From Actinomycetota bacterium (GTDB lineage Bacteria > Actinomycetota > Actinomycetes > Mycobacteriales > Mycobacteriaceae): a stretch of DNA of 64,000 nucleotides. Below, piece after piece: positions 1 to 8,108 of this stretch; the first letter of the stretch is position 1; the number at the start of each line of letters is the position of its first letter. The position numbers and the translations under genes are program-made. A model generated the notes under the pieces. The model ran no database searches, had not been told where the DNA came from, and worked only from the letters and a program-made list of their open reading frames with translations. The DNA lies in assembly GCA_018268465.1 (NCBI GenBank), contig JAFDWN010000006.1, positions 26,505-90,504 on the forward strand, given 5' to 3'.

Positions 1-29
1 CACCGTGGGTTCAAATCCCACCCCCTCCG
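1..29 (+). tRNA. tRNA-Ser, 3' end only
   Basis: Only the T arm and 3' acceptor strand are inside the window. The T stem is GTGGG/CCCAC (5-9 with 17-21) around a TTCAAAT loop, followed by the 7-nt acceptor strand CCCCTCC and a G at the discriminator position (29). A G discriminator and the CACC just before the T stem, as at the end of a long variable arm, fit serine tRNA. The CCA tail is not encoded. The anticodon lies upstream of the window, so the isoacceptor cannot be read. Confidence 0.8.
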
Positions 30-150
30 CCGTCGGCCCGGACCTCGCGTCCGGGCCGATCTCGTCCCCGGTGGCCGGTTCCGGCCCCTCCGGCGGTCAC
101 CGACCCGTCAGCCGGCGGCCCTACAGCCCGGGGAGCAGCGTGCCGATCCG

Positions 151-2157
151 GTGTCCGTGCTGGAACACAAGGCCGGGCTCCGGCTCTTCGCGCTCTATGC
201 GCTGCTGACCCTGGTGCCGATCGCGGTGCTCGGGTTCGTGATCACGCGCTCGGTCCGTTCCGACCTCGAGCAGCAGGGCCTCCAGCGGGGTTACGCGACC
301 GCGCAGGCCATCTCCCACTCGGCGATCGGTCCTGCGCTGAGCGGTGACACGCTCGGTGACGGGGTCAGCCCCGAGGAGCGCCGCGCGCTGATCCGGGCCA
401 GCCAACCGCTCCTCCACAGCGGTGACGTGCTCCGGATCCGCCTCCGTGACCGTGTCGGCCACGTCGCCTTCGATCCGTATCGCACGTTCACGGGGGTCAC
501 CGGCGGCACCGACGACGAGGTGATCGACGCGATCAAGGGTGAGCGCATCATGCTGCTCACGCACCTGGACAGCGACCAGGTCGACGGCGGCGCGACGGGG
601 GGCGCACGCGCGATCGAGGCCTACACGCCGGTCTTCGCCGGCAATCGCGGCGAAGCGGTCGGCGCGGTGGAGGTCTACGTGCCGTACGCGCCGATCGCGG
701 CCGGCGTCGACGCCTCCTACGAGCAGATCCGCCTCATCGTCGCGATCGGCCTCGGCGCCGTGTGGCTCGTGCTCGGCCTGATCTCCTGGTCGGTCACCCG
801 GAGGATCAGCCGGTCCGCCCAGGCCACCAAGGAGCTCGCCCGCACCGACCAGCTCACCGGGCTCGGGAACCGGGCGGCGCTCACGCGCCTGGCCGGGACG
901 GCGGTGGAGTCCGACGAGGGTGTTGTGCTCCTCGTGCTCGACCTCGCGGACTTCGGCCGCATCAACGACACGCTCGGTCACGCGAACGGCGACGAGTTCC
1001 TCCGCCATGTCGCGCGGACGCTCACCGATCTCGCACCGGACGGCGCCACCGTGACCCGCATCGGTGGCGACCAGTTCGGCGTGCTCGTGCCGGCGGCGTC
1101 CGCCGAGGACACCCAGCCGTTCGTCGACGCGGTGCGCGACGCGCTGCACTCGGAGTACACCCTCGACGGGGTGGCGGTCACCGCGGAGTTCGCGATCGGG
1201 CGGGTCGAGCGCGTCCCCGGCATGGACGCGGTCGAGCTGCTCCGGCGCGCCGACCTCGCGTGCCGCGAGGCGCGCAGCACCAAGGCGCCGTTGGTCGACT
1301 GGTCGGACACGCTGGAGTCCTTCGACGCCGATCGCCTCACGCTCATTTCGGAACTGCGCCACGGCATCGCCGAGGATCAGCTCGTTCTGCACTACCAGCC
1401 CAAGGTCCGGGTCGACTTCGGTGCCCTCACCGGGGTCGAGGCGCTCGTGCGGTGGGAGCATCCCACCCGCGGCCTGCTGATGCCCGGTGCGTTCGTCCCG
1501 GCGGCGGAGTCGACCGAGCTGATCGTCGACATGACCGACTGGGTACTCGACGCCGCCTGCCGCCAGGCCGCGATCTGGGACACCTCGGGCCGACCCCTGC
1601 CGGTCGCGGTCAACGTCTCCGCCCGGTGTCTGCGTGACAACGACTTCTCCGACCGGGTGCTCGCGTCGATGACCCGCTACCGGCTGCGGCCGGAGCTGCT
1701 GACGATCGAGATCACCGAGACCGCGGTCGTGTCGGATCCCGAGCGCGCGGCCGCGACCCTTCGGCGTCTGTCCCAGCGCGGCGTCAAGATCTCCCTCGAC
1801 GACTTCGGCGTCGGCTACACCTCGCTCAGCCAGCTCGACACGTTGCCGATCGACGAGCTGAAGGTCGACCGCCAGTTCGTCGCCGGAATCGCGGGCGGCC
1901 GCGACAGCGGCGCCGTGGTTCGGGCGGTGGTTTCAGTCGGCCACGAGCTCGGCATGACCGTCGTCGCCGAGGGTGTCGAGGACCGCGCGACGATTGCGAG
2001 GCTTGGCGCTCTCGGCTGCGACGTCGCGCAGGGCTACGAGATCGCGCGACCTGCGCCGGTAGACGAGTTCGAGGCCTGGTGGCGGGAGCGCAACGGCGAG
2101 GACCGCGACACCGATCGCGACGGGACGACCGGTCGGGAGCTCAGCTCGCCGGCGTGA
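151..2157 (+). CDS. Membrane GGDEF-EAL protein, probable c-di-GMP phosphodiesterase
   Basis: A 668-aa two-domain signalling protein. A transmembrane helix near residues 10-30 and a second near 195-215 enclose an extracytoplasmic sensor region of about 165 residues. A GGDEF domain follows (about 230-390) and then an EAL domain (about 400-645). The GGDEF signature is degenerate (GGDQF), so cyclase activity is doubtful, although such domains can bind GTP and activate the EAL half. The EAL half looks intact: EALVRW, NVSAR, EITET, DDFGVGYTS, LKVDR, AEGVE and QGY are all present, so cleavage of c-di-GMP is the likely activity. The start is a GTG; GTG 157 is also possible. Its 3' end overlaps the convergent metF by 17 bp. 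Leucine CTC codons are common, unlike the mycobacterial genes further on. Confidence 0.85.
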   Translation: MSVLEHKAGLRLFALYALLTLVPIAVLGFVITRSVRSDLEQQGLQRGYATAQAISHSAIGPALSGDTLGDGVSPEERRALIRASQPLLHSGDVLRIRLRDRVGHVAFDPYRTFTGVTGGTDDEVIDAIKGERIMLLTHLDSDQVDGGATGGARAIEAYTPVFAGNRGEAVGAVEVYVPYAPIAAGVDASYEQIRLIVAIGLGAVWLVLGLISWSVTRRISRSAQATKELARTDQLTGLGNRAALTRLAGTAVESDEGVVLLVLDLADFGRINDTLGHANGDEFLRHVARTLTDLAPDGATVTRIGGDQFGVLVPAASAEDTQPFVDAVRDALHSEYTLDGVAVTAEFAIGRVERVPGMDAVELLRRADLACREARSTKAPLVDWSDTLESFDADRLTLISELRHGIAEDQLVLHYQPKVRVDFGALTGVEALVRWEHPTRGLLMPGAFVPAAESTELIVDMTDWVLDAACRQAAIWDTSGRPLPVAVNVSARCLRDNDFSDRVLASMTRYRLRPELLTIEITETAVVSDPERAAATLRRLSQRGVKISLDDFGVGYTSLSQLDTLPIDELKVDRQFVAGIAGGRDSGAVVRAVVSVGHELGMTVVAEGVEDRATIARLGALGCDVAQGYEIARPAPVDEFEAWWRERNGEDRDTDRDGTTGRELSSPA

Positions 2158-3001
2158 GTCCGAGGTCCTCGTAGATCAGCCGCGTCGCCCGGGACCGGTT
2201 GAGCGTGATGAAGTGCAGCCCGGGCGCACCGCCCGCGAGCAGCTCGCGCGAGAGCTTGGTGGCCTCTTCCACCCCGACCGCGAACACCGCCTCGGGATCG
2301 TCCTGCACCGCGTGGAGCTTGCCGGAGAGCCATTCCGGGAAGTCCGATCCCTGCAGCTCGGTCATGCGCTTGATGCTCGAGATCGCGGTCGCCGGCATGA
2401 TCCCGGGGATCACCGGCTTGTCCACACCGAGCTCACGGAGGGTGTCGACGAGGTCGAAGTAGTGCTCGGCATCGAAGAAGAACTGGGTGATCGCGAAGTC
2501 CGCTTCGGCGAGCTTCTCGGCCGTGCGCCGCCGGTCGTCCGCCAACGACGGCGACTTCGGGTGCGGCTCGGGGAAGGCGGCGACGCCGATCGCGAACGAG
2601 CCGACACCGCGCAGGAGCCGGACCAGCTCGATCGCGTGCTCGAGGTCGCCCGGCGGCAGGTCCCGGTCCTTGGGCGGATCCCCACCCAGGGCGAGCAGGT
2701 TCTCGATGCCCTCGTCGTGGTAGCGGGACGCGATCTCCTCGAGCTCACCGCGCGTGTGACAGACGCACGTGAGGTGCGCCATGGCCGTGATGCTCGACTC
2801 CCGGTGGAAGCGCGTGACGACGTCGTGCGTGAGCTCGCGCGTGCCGCCACCGGCGCCGTAGGTGACCGAGACGAACGACGGCGCCAGCGGCTCGAGCTCG
2901 GTCAGCGCGGTGGCCAGCGTGGCCGCCGCCGCCTCGGTCTTGGGTGGGAAGAACTCGAAGCTGTAGGTCGGACCGGCCGCGAGCATCTCGGTGATCAGCA
3001 T
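2141..3001 (-). CDS. metF: Methylenetetrahydrofolate reductase
   Basis: A 286-aa protein with the classical MetF fold, reducing 5,10-methylene-THF to 5-methyl-THF with FAD and NAD(P)H to supply methionine synthase. Visible family marks are SFEFFPPKT near the N terminus with the catalytic-site Glu, SVTYGAGG, HLTCV, LALGGDPP (flavin and folate site), GVAAFPE, ITQFFFD and PGIMP. The length is normal for bacterial MetF. ATG 3001 is chosen because it places the first strand correctly; no clear Shine-Dalgarno precedes it. It converges with the GGDEF-EAL gene and its start region overlaps the possible start of the divergent transporter. Mycobacteria as I know them usually carry a different reductase type, which adds to the suspicion that this segment is foreign. 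Confidence 0.88.
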   Translation of the reverse strand: MLITEMLAAGPTYSFEFFPPKTEAAAATLATALTELEPLAPSFVSVTYGAGGGTRELTHDVVTRFHRESSITAMAHLTCVCHTRGELEEIASRYHDEGIENLLALGGDPPKDRDLPPGDLEHAIELVRLLRGVGSFAIGVAAFPEPHPKSPSLADDRRRTAEKLAEADFAITQFFFDAEHYFDLVDTLRELGVDKPVIPGIMPATAISSIKRMTELQGSDFPEWLSGKLHAVQDDPEAVFAVGVEEATKLSRELLAGGAPGLHFITLNRSRATRLIYEDLGLTPAS

Positions 3002-4355
3002 GAAGACGGGGAAGGCTACGCGAGACTCGGGGACCGTGGATCCACGTTCCCGGTCGGCGCCCACGCCGGACCGGCGCCGGGGCGGCCGCTTCCGGCACCA
3101 CCCTCGTCGCCACCGGCTCCGCGGCCACGGCTACTTCAAGCGGCTCGGGCCCGGCATCGTCACGGGCGCGGCGGACGACGACCCGTCCGGCATCGGGACC
3201 TACTCCCAGACCGGCGCCGCGTACGGGGTGGCCCTCCTGTGGTCGCTGCCGCTCGTCGGCGTCATGGCCGCGGCGGTGCAGGAGACGGCGGCCCGGCTCG
3301 GACTGGTCACCGGCACCGGTCTCTCGACCCTCATCAAGCGTCACCTGGGGCGGCGGGTGCTGTTCGGGTGCGTGCTGCTCGTCGCGGTGGCGAACACGTT
3401 CAACATCGCCGCGGATCTGGCCGCCACGGGCGCGTCGCTGCGACTGCTCGTCCCCGTGCCCGAGACGCTGCTCACCATCGCCCTGGCCACCGGGATGATG
3501 CTGCTCGAGCTGCTCGTGCCCTACCACCGCTACTCGCGCGTCCTCCGGATCCTCGCGCTCTCGCTGGGCGCGTACGTGGTCGTGATGTTCATGGTGAACG
3601 CCGACTGGTCCGAGGTCGTCCGCGGGTTCCTCGATCCACGGATCCCCGGCGGGCGCGGGGGCATCGCGGTGCTGCTCGCCGTCTTCGGCACGACCGTCTC
3701 GCCGTACCTGTTCTTCTGGCAGGCGGCCGAGGAGGTCGAGGAGGCCGAGGAGGGCACCGGCGCCGAGGAGGCCGCGCCGACGCCGGCACACCTGACCGCG
3801 ATGCGCGTGGACGTGATCGGCGGGATGATCTCCGCGGTGGCGGTCGCGGCGGCAATCGTCATCTCCACCGCGTTCACGCTGCACACCCACGGCGTCACGA
3901 CCATCACGACCGCCGATCAGGCCGCCGCCGCGCTCGAGCCGTTCGCGGGGTCGGCCGCGCACCTCGTGTTCACGCTCGGCATCCTCGGCCTGGGCCTGCT
4001 CGCCGTGCCGGTGCTCGCCGGATCCACCGGATACGCGATCGCGGAGGCGGTCAACCGACCGGAGGGCCTGTCCCGCCACTTCCGCGAGGCACGCGGCTTC
4101 TATCTCGTGATCGCCGGCTCGATGGCGATCGGGGTCGCCCTCGACCTGCTCGGGCTCGACCCGATGCGGAGCCTCTTCTACGCCGCGATCCTCAACGGCG
4201 TGACTGCGCCCCCGCTGATCGTCGTGATGCTCCTCCTGGCCCGCCGGCCCGCCGTGCTCGGTGAGCACCGGAGCGGTCGCCTCTCGCTCGGCCTGCTGGC
4301 GGCGACGGTGGTGGGCTCGCTGGCACTCCCGATTGCGTACCTTCTGTGGCCGTGA
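3000..4355 (+). CDS. Nramp-like divalent metal transporter, divergent subfamily
   Basis: About 440-450 aa with roughly 11 hydrophobic helices and the LeuT-fold layout of the Nramp family, so probably a proton-coupled or related importer of divalent cations in the inner membrane. The two metal-site motifs of classical Nramp are altered. Helix 1 reads DDPSGIGT where DPGN is expected, and helix 6 reads TTVSPYLFFWQ where MPH is expected, followed by an acidic stretch rich in Glu (about residues 240-260). Such changes are known in Nramp-related magnesium transporters and uncharacterised relatives, so the substrate is open. The start is uncertain: GTG 2991, ATG 3000 and GTG 3036 are in frame, and the first two collide with the divergent metF start. 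Its end overlaps the next gene by 10 bp. Confidence 0.78.
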   Translation: MKTGKATRDSGTVDPRSRSAPTPDRRRGGRFRHHPRRHRLRGHGYFKRLGPGIVTGAADDDPSGIGTYSQTGAAYGVALLWSLPLVGVMAAAVQETAARLGLVTGTGLSTLIKRHLGRRVLFGCVLLVAVANTFNIAADLAATGASLRLLVPVPETLLTIALATGMMLLELLVPYHRYSRVLRILALSLGAYVVVMFMVNADWSEVVRGFLDPRIPGGRGGIAVLLAVFGTTVSPYLFFWQAAEEVEEAEEGTGAEEAAPTPAHLTAMRVDVIGGMISAVAVAAAIVISTAFTLHTHGVTTITTADQAAAALEPFAGSAAHLVFTLGILGLGLLAVPVLAGSTGYAIAEAVNRPEGLSRHFREARGFYLVIAGSMAIGVALDLLGLDPMRSLFYAAILNGVTAPPLIVVMLLLARRPAVLGEHRSGRLSLGLLAATVVGSLALPIAYLLWP

Positions 4356-4840
4356 AGTTCGAGATCGTCCAGCAGATCGGAGCGGGCGTCGACGCGGTCG
4401 ACGCCGCGCTCGTCGATCCCACCTTCCTCGTGCGCATGGCCGAGCTCCCGAAGCTCGGCTCGGCCGAGGTCGTCTCCCAGGCGCGCGTCGGGGACGTCGT
4501 CAACCAGGACGTGCGCTACCTGTTCCGGGCGGAGCTCTCCTCCGCCGTCACGCGCGTCGTCGATCCCGACAAGCTCACCTGGATCGAGCGCTCCGTGTGC
4601 GACCTCACCACGCACCTCACGCAGTGCCGGATCGTGCCCGACTTCTACGGCGGCCTGCTGTCCGGTCGCTACGACGCGCGCATCGTCGAGGTCGACGACG
4701 GTGCGCGCCGCACCATCACCGGCGAGCTGAAGGTGAAGATGCCGCTCGTCGGGGGGAAGGTCGAGCGCGCGATCGTCGGCGGTCTCGAGGAGAACGCCGC
4801 CGCGCAGACGACGCTCCTCGACGAGTTCCTCGGCGCGTAG
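4346..4840 (+). CDS. DUF2505 / SRPBCC-type small protein
   Basis: A 164-aa soluble protein with the helix-grip (START/SRPBCC-like) layout seen in the DUF2505 family. The C-terminal run MPLVGGKVERAIVGGLEENA is typical of that family, where a long closing helix covers a hydrophobic pocket. The function is unknown; a lipid or hydrophobic-ligand pocket is an inference from fold. It begins with GTG inside the 3' end of the transporter gene (10-bp overlap), suggesting co-translation. I counted 13 CTC against 4 CTG leucine codons here. The DUF305 gene a few kb away has 2 CTC against 11 CTG, which is the clearest sign that the two sides of position 4,850 have different origins. Confidence 0.7.
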   Translation: MAVKFEIVQQIGAGVDAVDAALVDPTFLVRMAELPKLGSAEVVSQARVGDVVNQDVRYLFRAELSSAVTRVVDPDKLTWIERSVCDLTTHLTQCRIVPDFYGGLLSGRYDARIVEVDDGARRTITGELKVKMPLVGGKVERAIVGGLEENAAAQTTLLDEFLGA

Positions 4841-4860
4841 CTCCCGCGGGACGGTGCCGC

Positions 4861-7086
4861 TCAGCGGGCGCCGTGGAAGCGGCGGAGCCGCAGCGAGTTC
4901 GTCACGACGAAGACCGAGGAGAACCCCATCGCCGCCGCGGCGATGACCGGGTTCAGCAGACCGAAGGCGGCCAGCGGGATCGCCGCCACGTTGTAGGCGA
5001 ACGCCCAGAACAGGTTGCCCTTGATGGTGCGCAGCGTGGCCCTGGCCAAACGGATGGCGTCGGGTGCGGCCCGCAGATCACCGGTGACCAGGGTCAGATC
5101 CGAGGCTTCGATGGCGGCGTCGGTTCCGGTTCCCATCGCCAGCCCGAGGTCGGCCTGGGCGAGTGCCGCGGCGTCGTTGACGCCGTCGCCGACCATCGCC
5201 ACCACTTTGCCGTCGTCCTGGAGCCGTTTGATCACGTCGAGTTTGTCCGACGGCAGCACCTGTGCGATCACCTCGTCGATGCCGACCCGGTCGGCGACCG
5301 CCCTGGCCGCTCGGGGGTTGTCGCCGGTCAGCAGGACGGGTGTGAGGCCCAATTCGCGGAGCTCGGTCACGGCGCGCGCCGAGGTGTCCTTGATCGTGTC
5401 GGCCACCACGATGACCGCGCTCACCGTCCCGTCGACCGCGACCCACACCGGCGTCTGCCCCTGGCTTTGCGCGGTGTCGGCGGCGGCGCGCAGGTCGGCC
5501 GGCGCGGCCGTCGCACCGTCGCCCTGCAGCCAGTCCAGCCGGCCGGCGGCCACGGCACGGCCGGCCACCGTGCCGGAAACGCCGTAGCCGCTGTGGTTCT
5601 GGAAGCCCGACACCTCGGGCAGCGCGCCGGCGGCGGCGGCCCGGCGCGCAACCGCCCGGGCGATCGGATGTTCGGAGGCGTGTTCCAGCGCCCCGGCCAT
5701 CAACAGTGTCTCGGTCGCCGGCGCCCCGGCGGCCACGTGCACCGATTCCACCGCCATCTGCCCGGTGGTCACGGTGCCGGTCTTGTCCAGCACGACGGTG
5801 TCGACGCGCCGGGTGGATTCCAGGATCTGCGGACCCTTGATCAGGATGCCGAGCTGGGCACCGCGGCCGGTGCCGACCAGCAGTGCGGTCGGGGTGGCCA
5901 GTCCGAGGGCGCACGGGCAGGCGATGATCAGGACGGCCACGGCGGCGGTCAACGCCGCGCTGACCGCGGCGCCGGCCACCAGCCAGCCCGCCAGCGTTGC
6001 CAGTGCCAGTGCGATCACGATCGGGACGAACACCGCCGACACCCGGTCGGCGAGCCGTTGCACCTGGGCTTTGCCGCTTTGCGCCGCGGCGACCAGGCGG
6101 GCCATCTGGGCCAGCTGGGTGTCGGCGCCGACGCGGGTGGCCCTGACCCGCAGCAGCCCGCCCGCGTTGACGGTGGCGCCGACGACATCGTCGCCGGGGT
6201 GCACCTCGACGGGGACGGCCTCGCCGGTCAGCATGGACGCGTCCACCGCCGACACCCCGGCGACGACGACGCCGTCGGTGGCGATCTTCTCTCCGGGCCG
6301 TACGACGAACACGTCCCCGACCGCGAGCTGTGTCACCGGGATGCGGACCTCGCGCTCATCGGGGCTGCCGCGCAGCACGGCGACGTCCTTGGCGCCCATG
6401 GTGAGCAGCGCACGGAGCGCAGCACCCGAACGCCGCTTGGCGCGCGCCTCGAAGTACCGCCCCGCCACGATGAACGTCGTCACCGCCGCCGCGACCTCGA
6501 GGTAGATGTGGGGTTCGGCGGCCTGCCCGTCCGGGAACAGGTCGAACGTCATCGTCATGCCGGGCATGCCGGCGTGGGTGAAGAACAGCGCCCACAGCGA
6601 CCACAGGTAGGCGGCGGTGACACCGACGGAGATCAGCGTGTCCATCGTGGCGGCGCGGTGGCGCAGGTTGGTCCATGCGGCCCGGTGGAACGGCCATGCA
6701 CCCCAGACCACCACCGGCGAGGCCAGCGTCAGCGTCAGCCACTGCCAGTTGGTGAATTGCAGTGCGGGGATCATCGACAGGGCCACGACGGGCGCGGTGA
6801 GCGCCGCGGACACCAGCAGGCGTTGGCGCCAGGGTGCGGCGTCGTCGGGGTCCGCCGGCTCGCCCGCCGGGTCGGGGTCGGCGGGCAGGGTGGCGGTGTA
6901 GCCGGTCGACTCGACGGCGGCCACCAGATCCGCGGGGCCGACGGTGTCGGGATACTCCACGGCCGCCTGCCCGGTGGCGAAGTTGACGCTGGCCCGCACC
7001 CCGTCGATCCGGTTGAGCTTCTTCTCGATCCGCGCGGCACACGACGCGCACGTCATGCCGCCGACGGACAGGGTGAGGGAGGTCAT
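4861..7086 (-). CDS. copA: Copper-exporting P1B-type ATPase
   Basis: A 741-aa P-type ATPase that uses ATP to export Cu(I) across the inner membrane. An N-terminal heavy-metal domain has GMTCASC (Cys13 and Cys16). The transport motif IACPCALG lies near residue 389, the phosphorylation motif DKTGTVT near 433, the HP locus of P1B pumps is SEHP, and the ATP-hinge motif GDGVNDA is present. The last helices carry the YN and MGFSS signatures of Cu(I) pumps. A Met/His-containing extracytoplasmic loop ([11 protein letters not shown]) may receive or release copper. It lies 18 bp downstream of the CopZ-like gene in the same direction, so both are probably expressed from the copper-responsive promoter near 7,320. 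No csoR or ricR gene is in the window. CtpV is the nearest named mycobacterial relative I can think of. Confidence 0.93.
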   Translation of the reverse strand: MTSLTLSVGGMTCASCAARIEKKLNRIDGVRASVNFATGQAAVEYPDTVGPADLVAAVESTGYTATLPADPDPAGEPADPDDAAPWRQRLLVSAALTAPVVALSMIPALQFTNWQWLTLTLASPVVVWGAWPFHRAAWTNLRHRAATMDTLISVGVTAAYLWSLWALFFTHAGMPGMTMTFDLFPDGQAAEPHIYLEVAAAVTTFIVAGRYFEARAKRRSGAALRALLTMGAKDVAVLRGSPDEREVRIPVTQLAVGDVFVVRPGEKIATDGVVVAGVSAVDASMLTGEAVPVEVHPGDDVVGATVNAGGLLRVRATRVGADTQLAQMARLVAAAQSGKAQVQRLADRVSAVFVPIVIALALATLAGWLVAGAAVSAALTAAVAVLIIACPCALGLATPTALLVGTGRGAQLGILIKGPQILESTRRVDTVVLDKTGTVTTGQMAVESVHVAAGAPATETLLMAGALEHASEHPIARAVARRAAAAGALPEVSGFQNHSGYGVSGTVAGRAVAAGRLDWLQGDGATAAPADLRAAADTAQSQGQTPVWVAVDGTVSAVIVVADTIKDTSARAVTELRELGLTPVLLTGDNPRAARAVADRVGIDEVIAQVLPSDKLDVIKRLQDDGKVVAMVGDGVNDAAALAQADLGLAMGTGTDAAIEASDLTLVTGDLRAAPDAIRLARATLRTIKGNLFWAFAYNVAAIPLAAFGLLNPVIAAAAMGFSSVFVVTNSLRLRRFHGAR

Positions 7087-7104
7087 GTCGTCGTCTCGTG
7101 CCGG

Positions 7105-7308
7105 TCAGGCCGCGCGTTCGACGTCGTAGCCGCAGTCCTCGATCGCGGCGGCGACGGACGCCTCGTCGGGCGTGCCCGCCACGGTCACGACACCACCGGG
7201 CAGGTCGACGTCGACGCCGGTGACGCCGGCCAGCGGGGTGACGGCGGAGGTGATGCTGGCGACGCAGTGCCCGCAACTCATGCCCTGTACGCGTAAGACA
7301 AGTGCCAT
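7105..7308 (-). CDS. CopZ-like copper chaperone (single HMA domain)
   Basis: A 67-aa ferredoxin-like heavy-metal-associated domain with the GMSCGHC copper loop (Cys12 and Cys15) and the usual C-terminal strand ending in GYDVE. It is expected to hand Cu(I) to the ATPase encoded next. ATG 7308 is preferred over the upstream in-frame GTG 7314. There is no Shine-Dalgarno, and a TATGAT hexamer (minus strand, 7315-7320) sits where a -10 box would put the transcript start at or next to the ATG. The message may therefore be leaderless, as is common in mycobacteria. A palindromic copper-type operator abuts the -10 box. Confidence 0.88.
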   Translation of the reverse strand: MALVLRVQGMSCGHCVASITSAVTPLAGVTGVDVDLPGGVVTVAGTPDEASVAAAIEDCGYDVERAA

Positions 7309-7314
7309 GCGCAC

Positions 7315-7341
7315 ATCATATACCCATAGGGGGTATGGGTA
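7315..7341 (-). promoter_or_regulatory. CsoR/RicR-type copper operator with -10 box for copZ-copA
   Basis: The plus strand reads TACCCATAGGGGGTATGGGTA at 7321-7341 in total. It is an 8-bp perfect inverted repeat (TACCCATA, 5-nt spacer, TATGGGTA) and also contains TACCC-N5-GGGTA at 7321-7335, the core I associate with CsoR-family copper repressors in mycobacteria. The minus strand has TATGAT at 7315-7320. The operator would cover the region upstream of -10, so apo-repressor would block copZ-copA and Cu(I) would release it. It may also serve the divergent DUF305 gene. Confidence 0.75.
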
Positions 7342-7430
7342 AAGGTTGATCAGATCTTCATGAAATCCCCAACCCAGGCATATCGCGGGCCGCCACTCTC
7401 AATGGGGTGACGACAGGAAGGCGATCGACG

Positions 7431-8099
7431 GTGAGTACCAGACGTATTGTTCAGATCGGCGTCGGGGCGCTGGCCGCGGCGGCGCTGCTGGCGGGGTGTG
7501 CCAACACCGGTGATTCCGGTGGTGCGCAGCCGACCGAGCACACCACACCGGCCGCCGCCGCGGCGAGCGCCACCACCCCGGCGCCCGGCGAGGCGCACGA
7601 CATGGCCGACGTCATGTTCAACCAGCACATGATTCCCCACCATCAGCAGGCCATCGAGATGAGCGACGTCCTGCTGGCCAAACCGGGGATCGACCCCCGC
7701 GTCGTCGAGCTGGCGAATCAGATCAAGGCCGCGCAAGGTCCGGAAATAGACCAGATGCGCAACCGGCTCAACGAATGGGGCATGCCTGCGATGTCCGGTG
7801 GCCAGGGCGACGAGGGCGATACGACGGGCCACGGCGGGATGCCCGGCATGGCGGGTGGAATGCCGGGGATGGGGATGATGTCCGACGAGGACATGTCCGC
7901 GCTCCGATCCGCCGAGGGTGTGGACGCGGCGAAGCTGTTCCTGTCCCAGATGATCCAACACCACGAGGGCGCCATCGACATGGCCCAGGATGAGGTCGAG
8001 GACGGCCGCGATCCGCAGACGATCGCGCTGGCGCAGTCGATCATCACCAGCCAACAGCGCGAGATCGACACGATGCGCAGCATTCTGGCCACCCTGTAA
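7431..8099 (+). CDS. DUF305 lipoprotein, Met/His-rich, copper-associated
   Basis: A 222-aa exported lipoprotein with signal peptide and lipobox LLAGC (Cys at about residue 21), then a Thr/Pro/Ala linker and two DUF305 half-repeats. Each half has a His motif (MIPHHQQAIEM and MIQHHEGAIDM) in a ferritin-like helical layout. Between them is a Met-rich run (MPGMAGGMPGMGMM) suited to Cu(I). DUF305 proteins are often beside copper genes and are thought to bind copper outside the membrane; no activity is proven. GTG 7431 is chosen over the in-frame GTG 7407 because AGGAAG lies about 10 bp upstream and it gives a compact signal peptide. It is divergent from copZ-copA across the copper operator. Confidence 0.87.
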   Translation: MSTRRIVQIGVGALAAAALLAGCANTGDSGGAQPTEHTTPAAAAASATTPAPGEAHDMADVMFNQHMIPHHQQAIEMSDVLLAKPGIDPRVVELANQIKAAQGPEIDQMRNRLNEWGMPAMSGGQGDEGDTTGHGGMPGMAGGMPGMGMMSDEDMSALRSAEGVDAAKLFLSQMIQHHEGAIDMAQDEVEDGRDPQTIALAQSIITSQQREIDTMRSILATL

Positions 8100-8108
8100 C
8101 GGATCGGG

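Noticed and set aside
4261-7296. 1011-aa plus-strand reading frame over the copper ATPase
   Set aside because: It is antisense to copA and copZ, which have full family motifs. Long antisense frames are normal in very GC-rich coding DNA; no domain pattern is visible.
7407-7430. GTG 7407 as start of the DUF305 gene
   Set aside because: It adds eight residues before an already complete lipoprotein signal, and the ribosome site fits GTG 7431 better.
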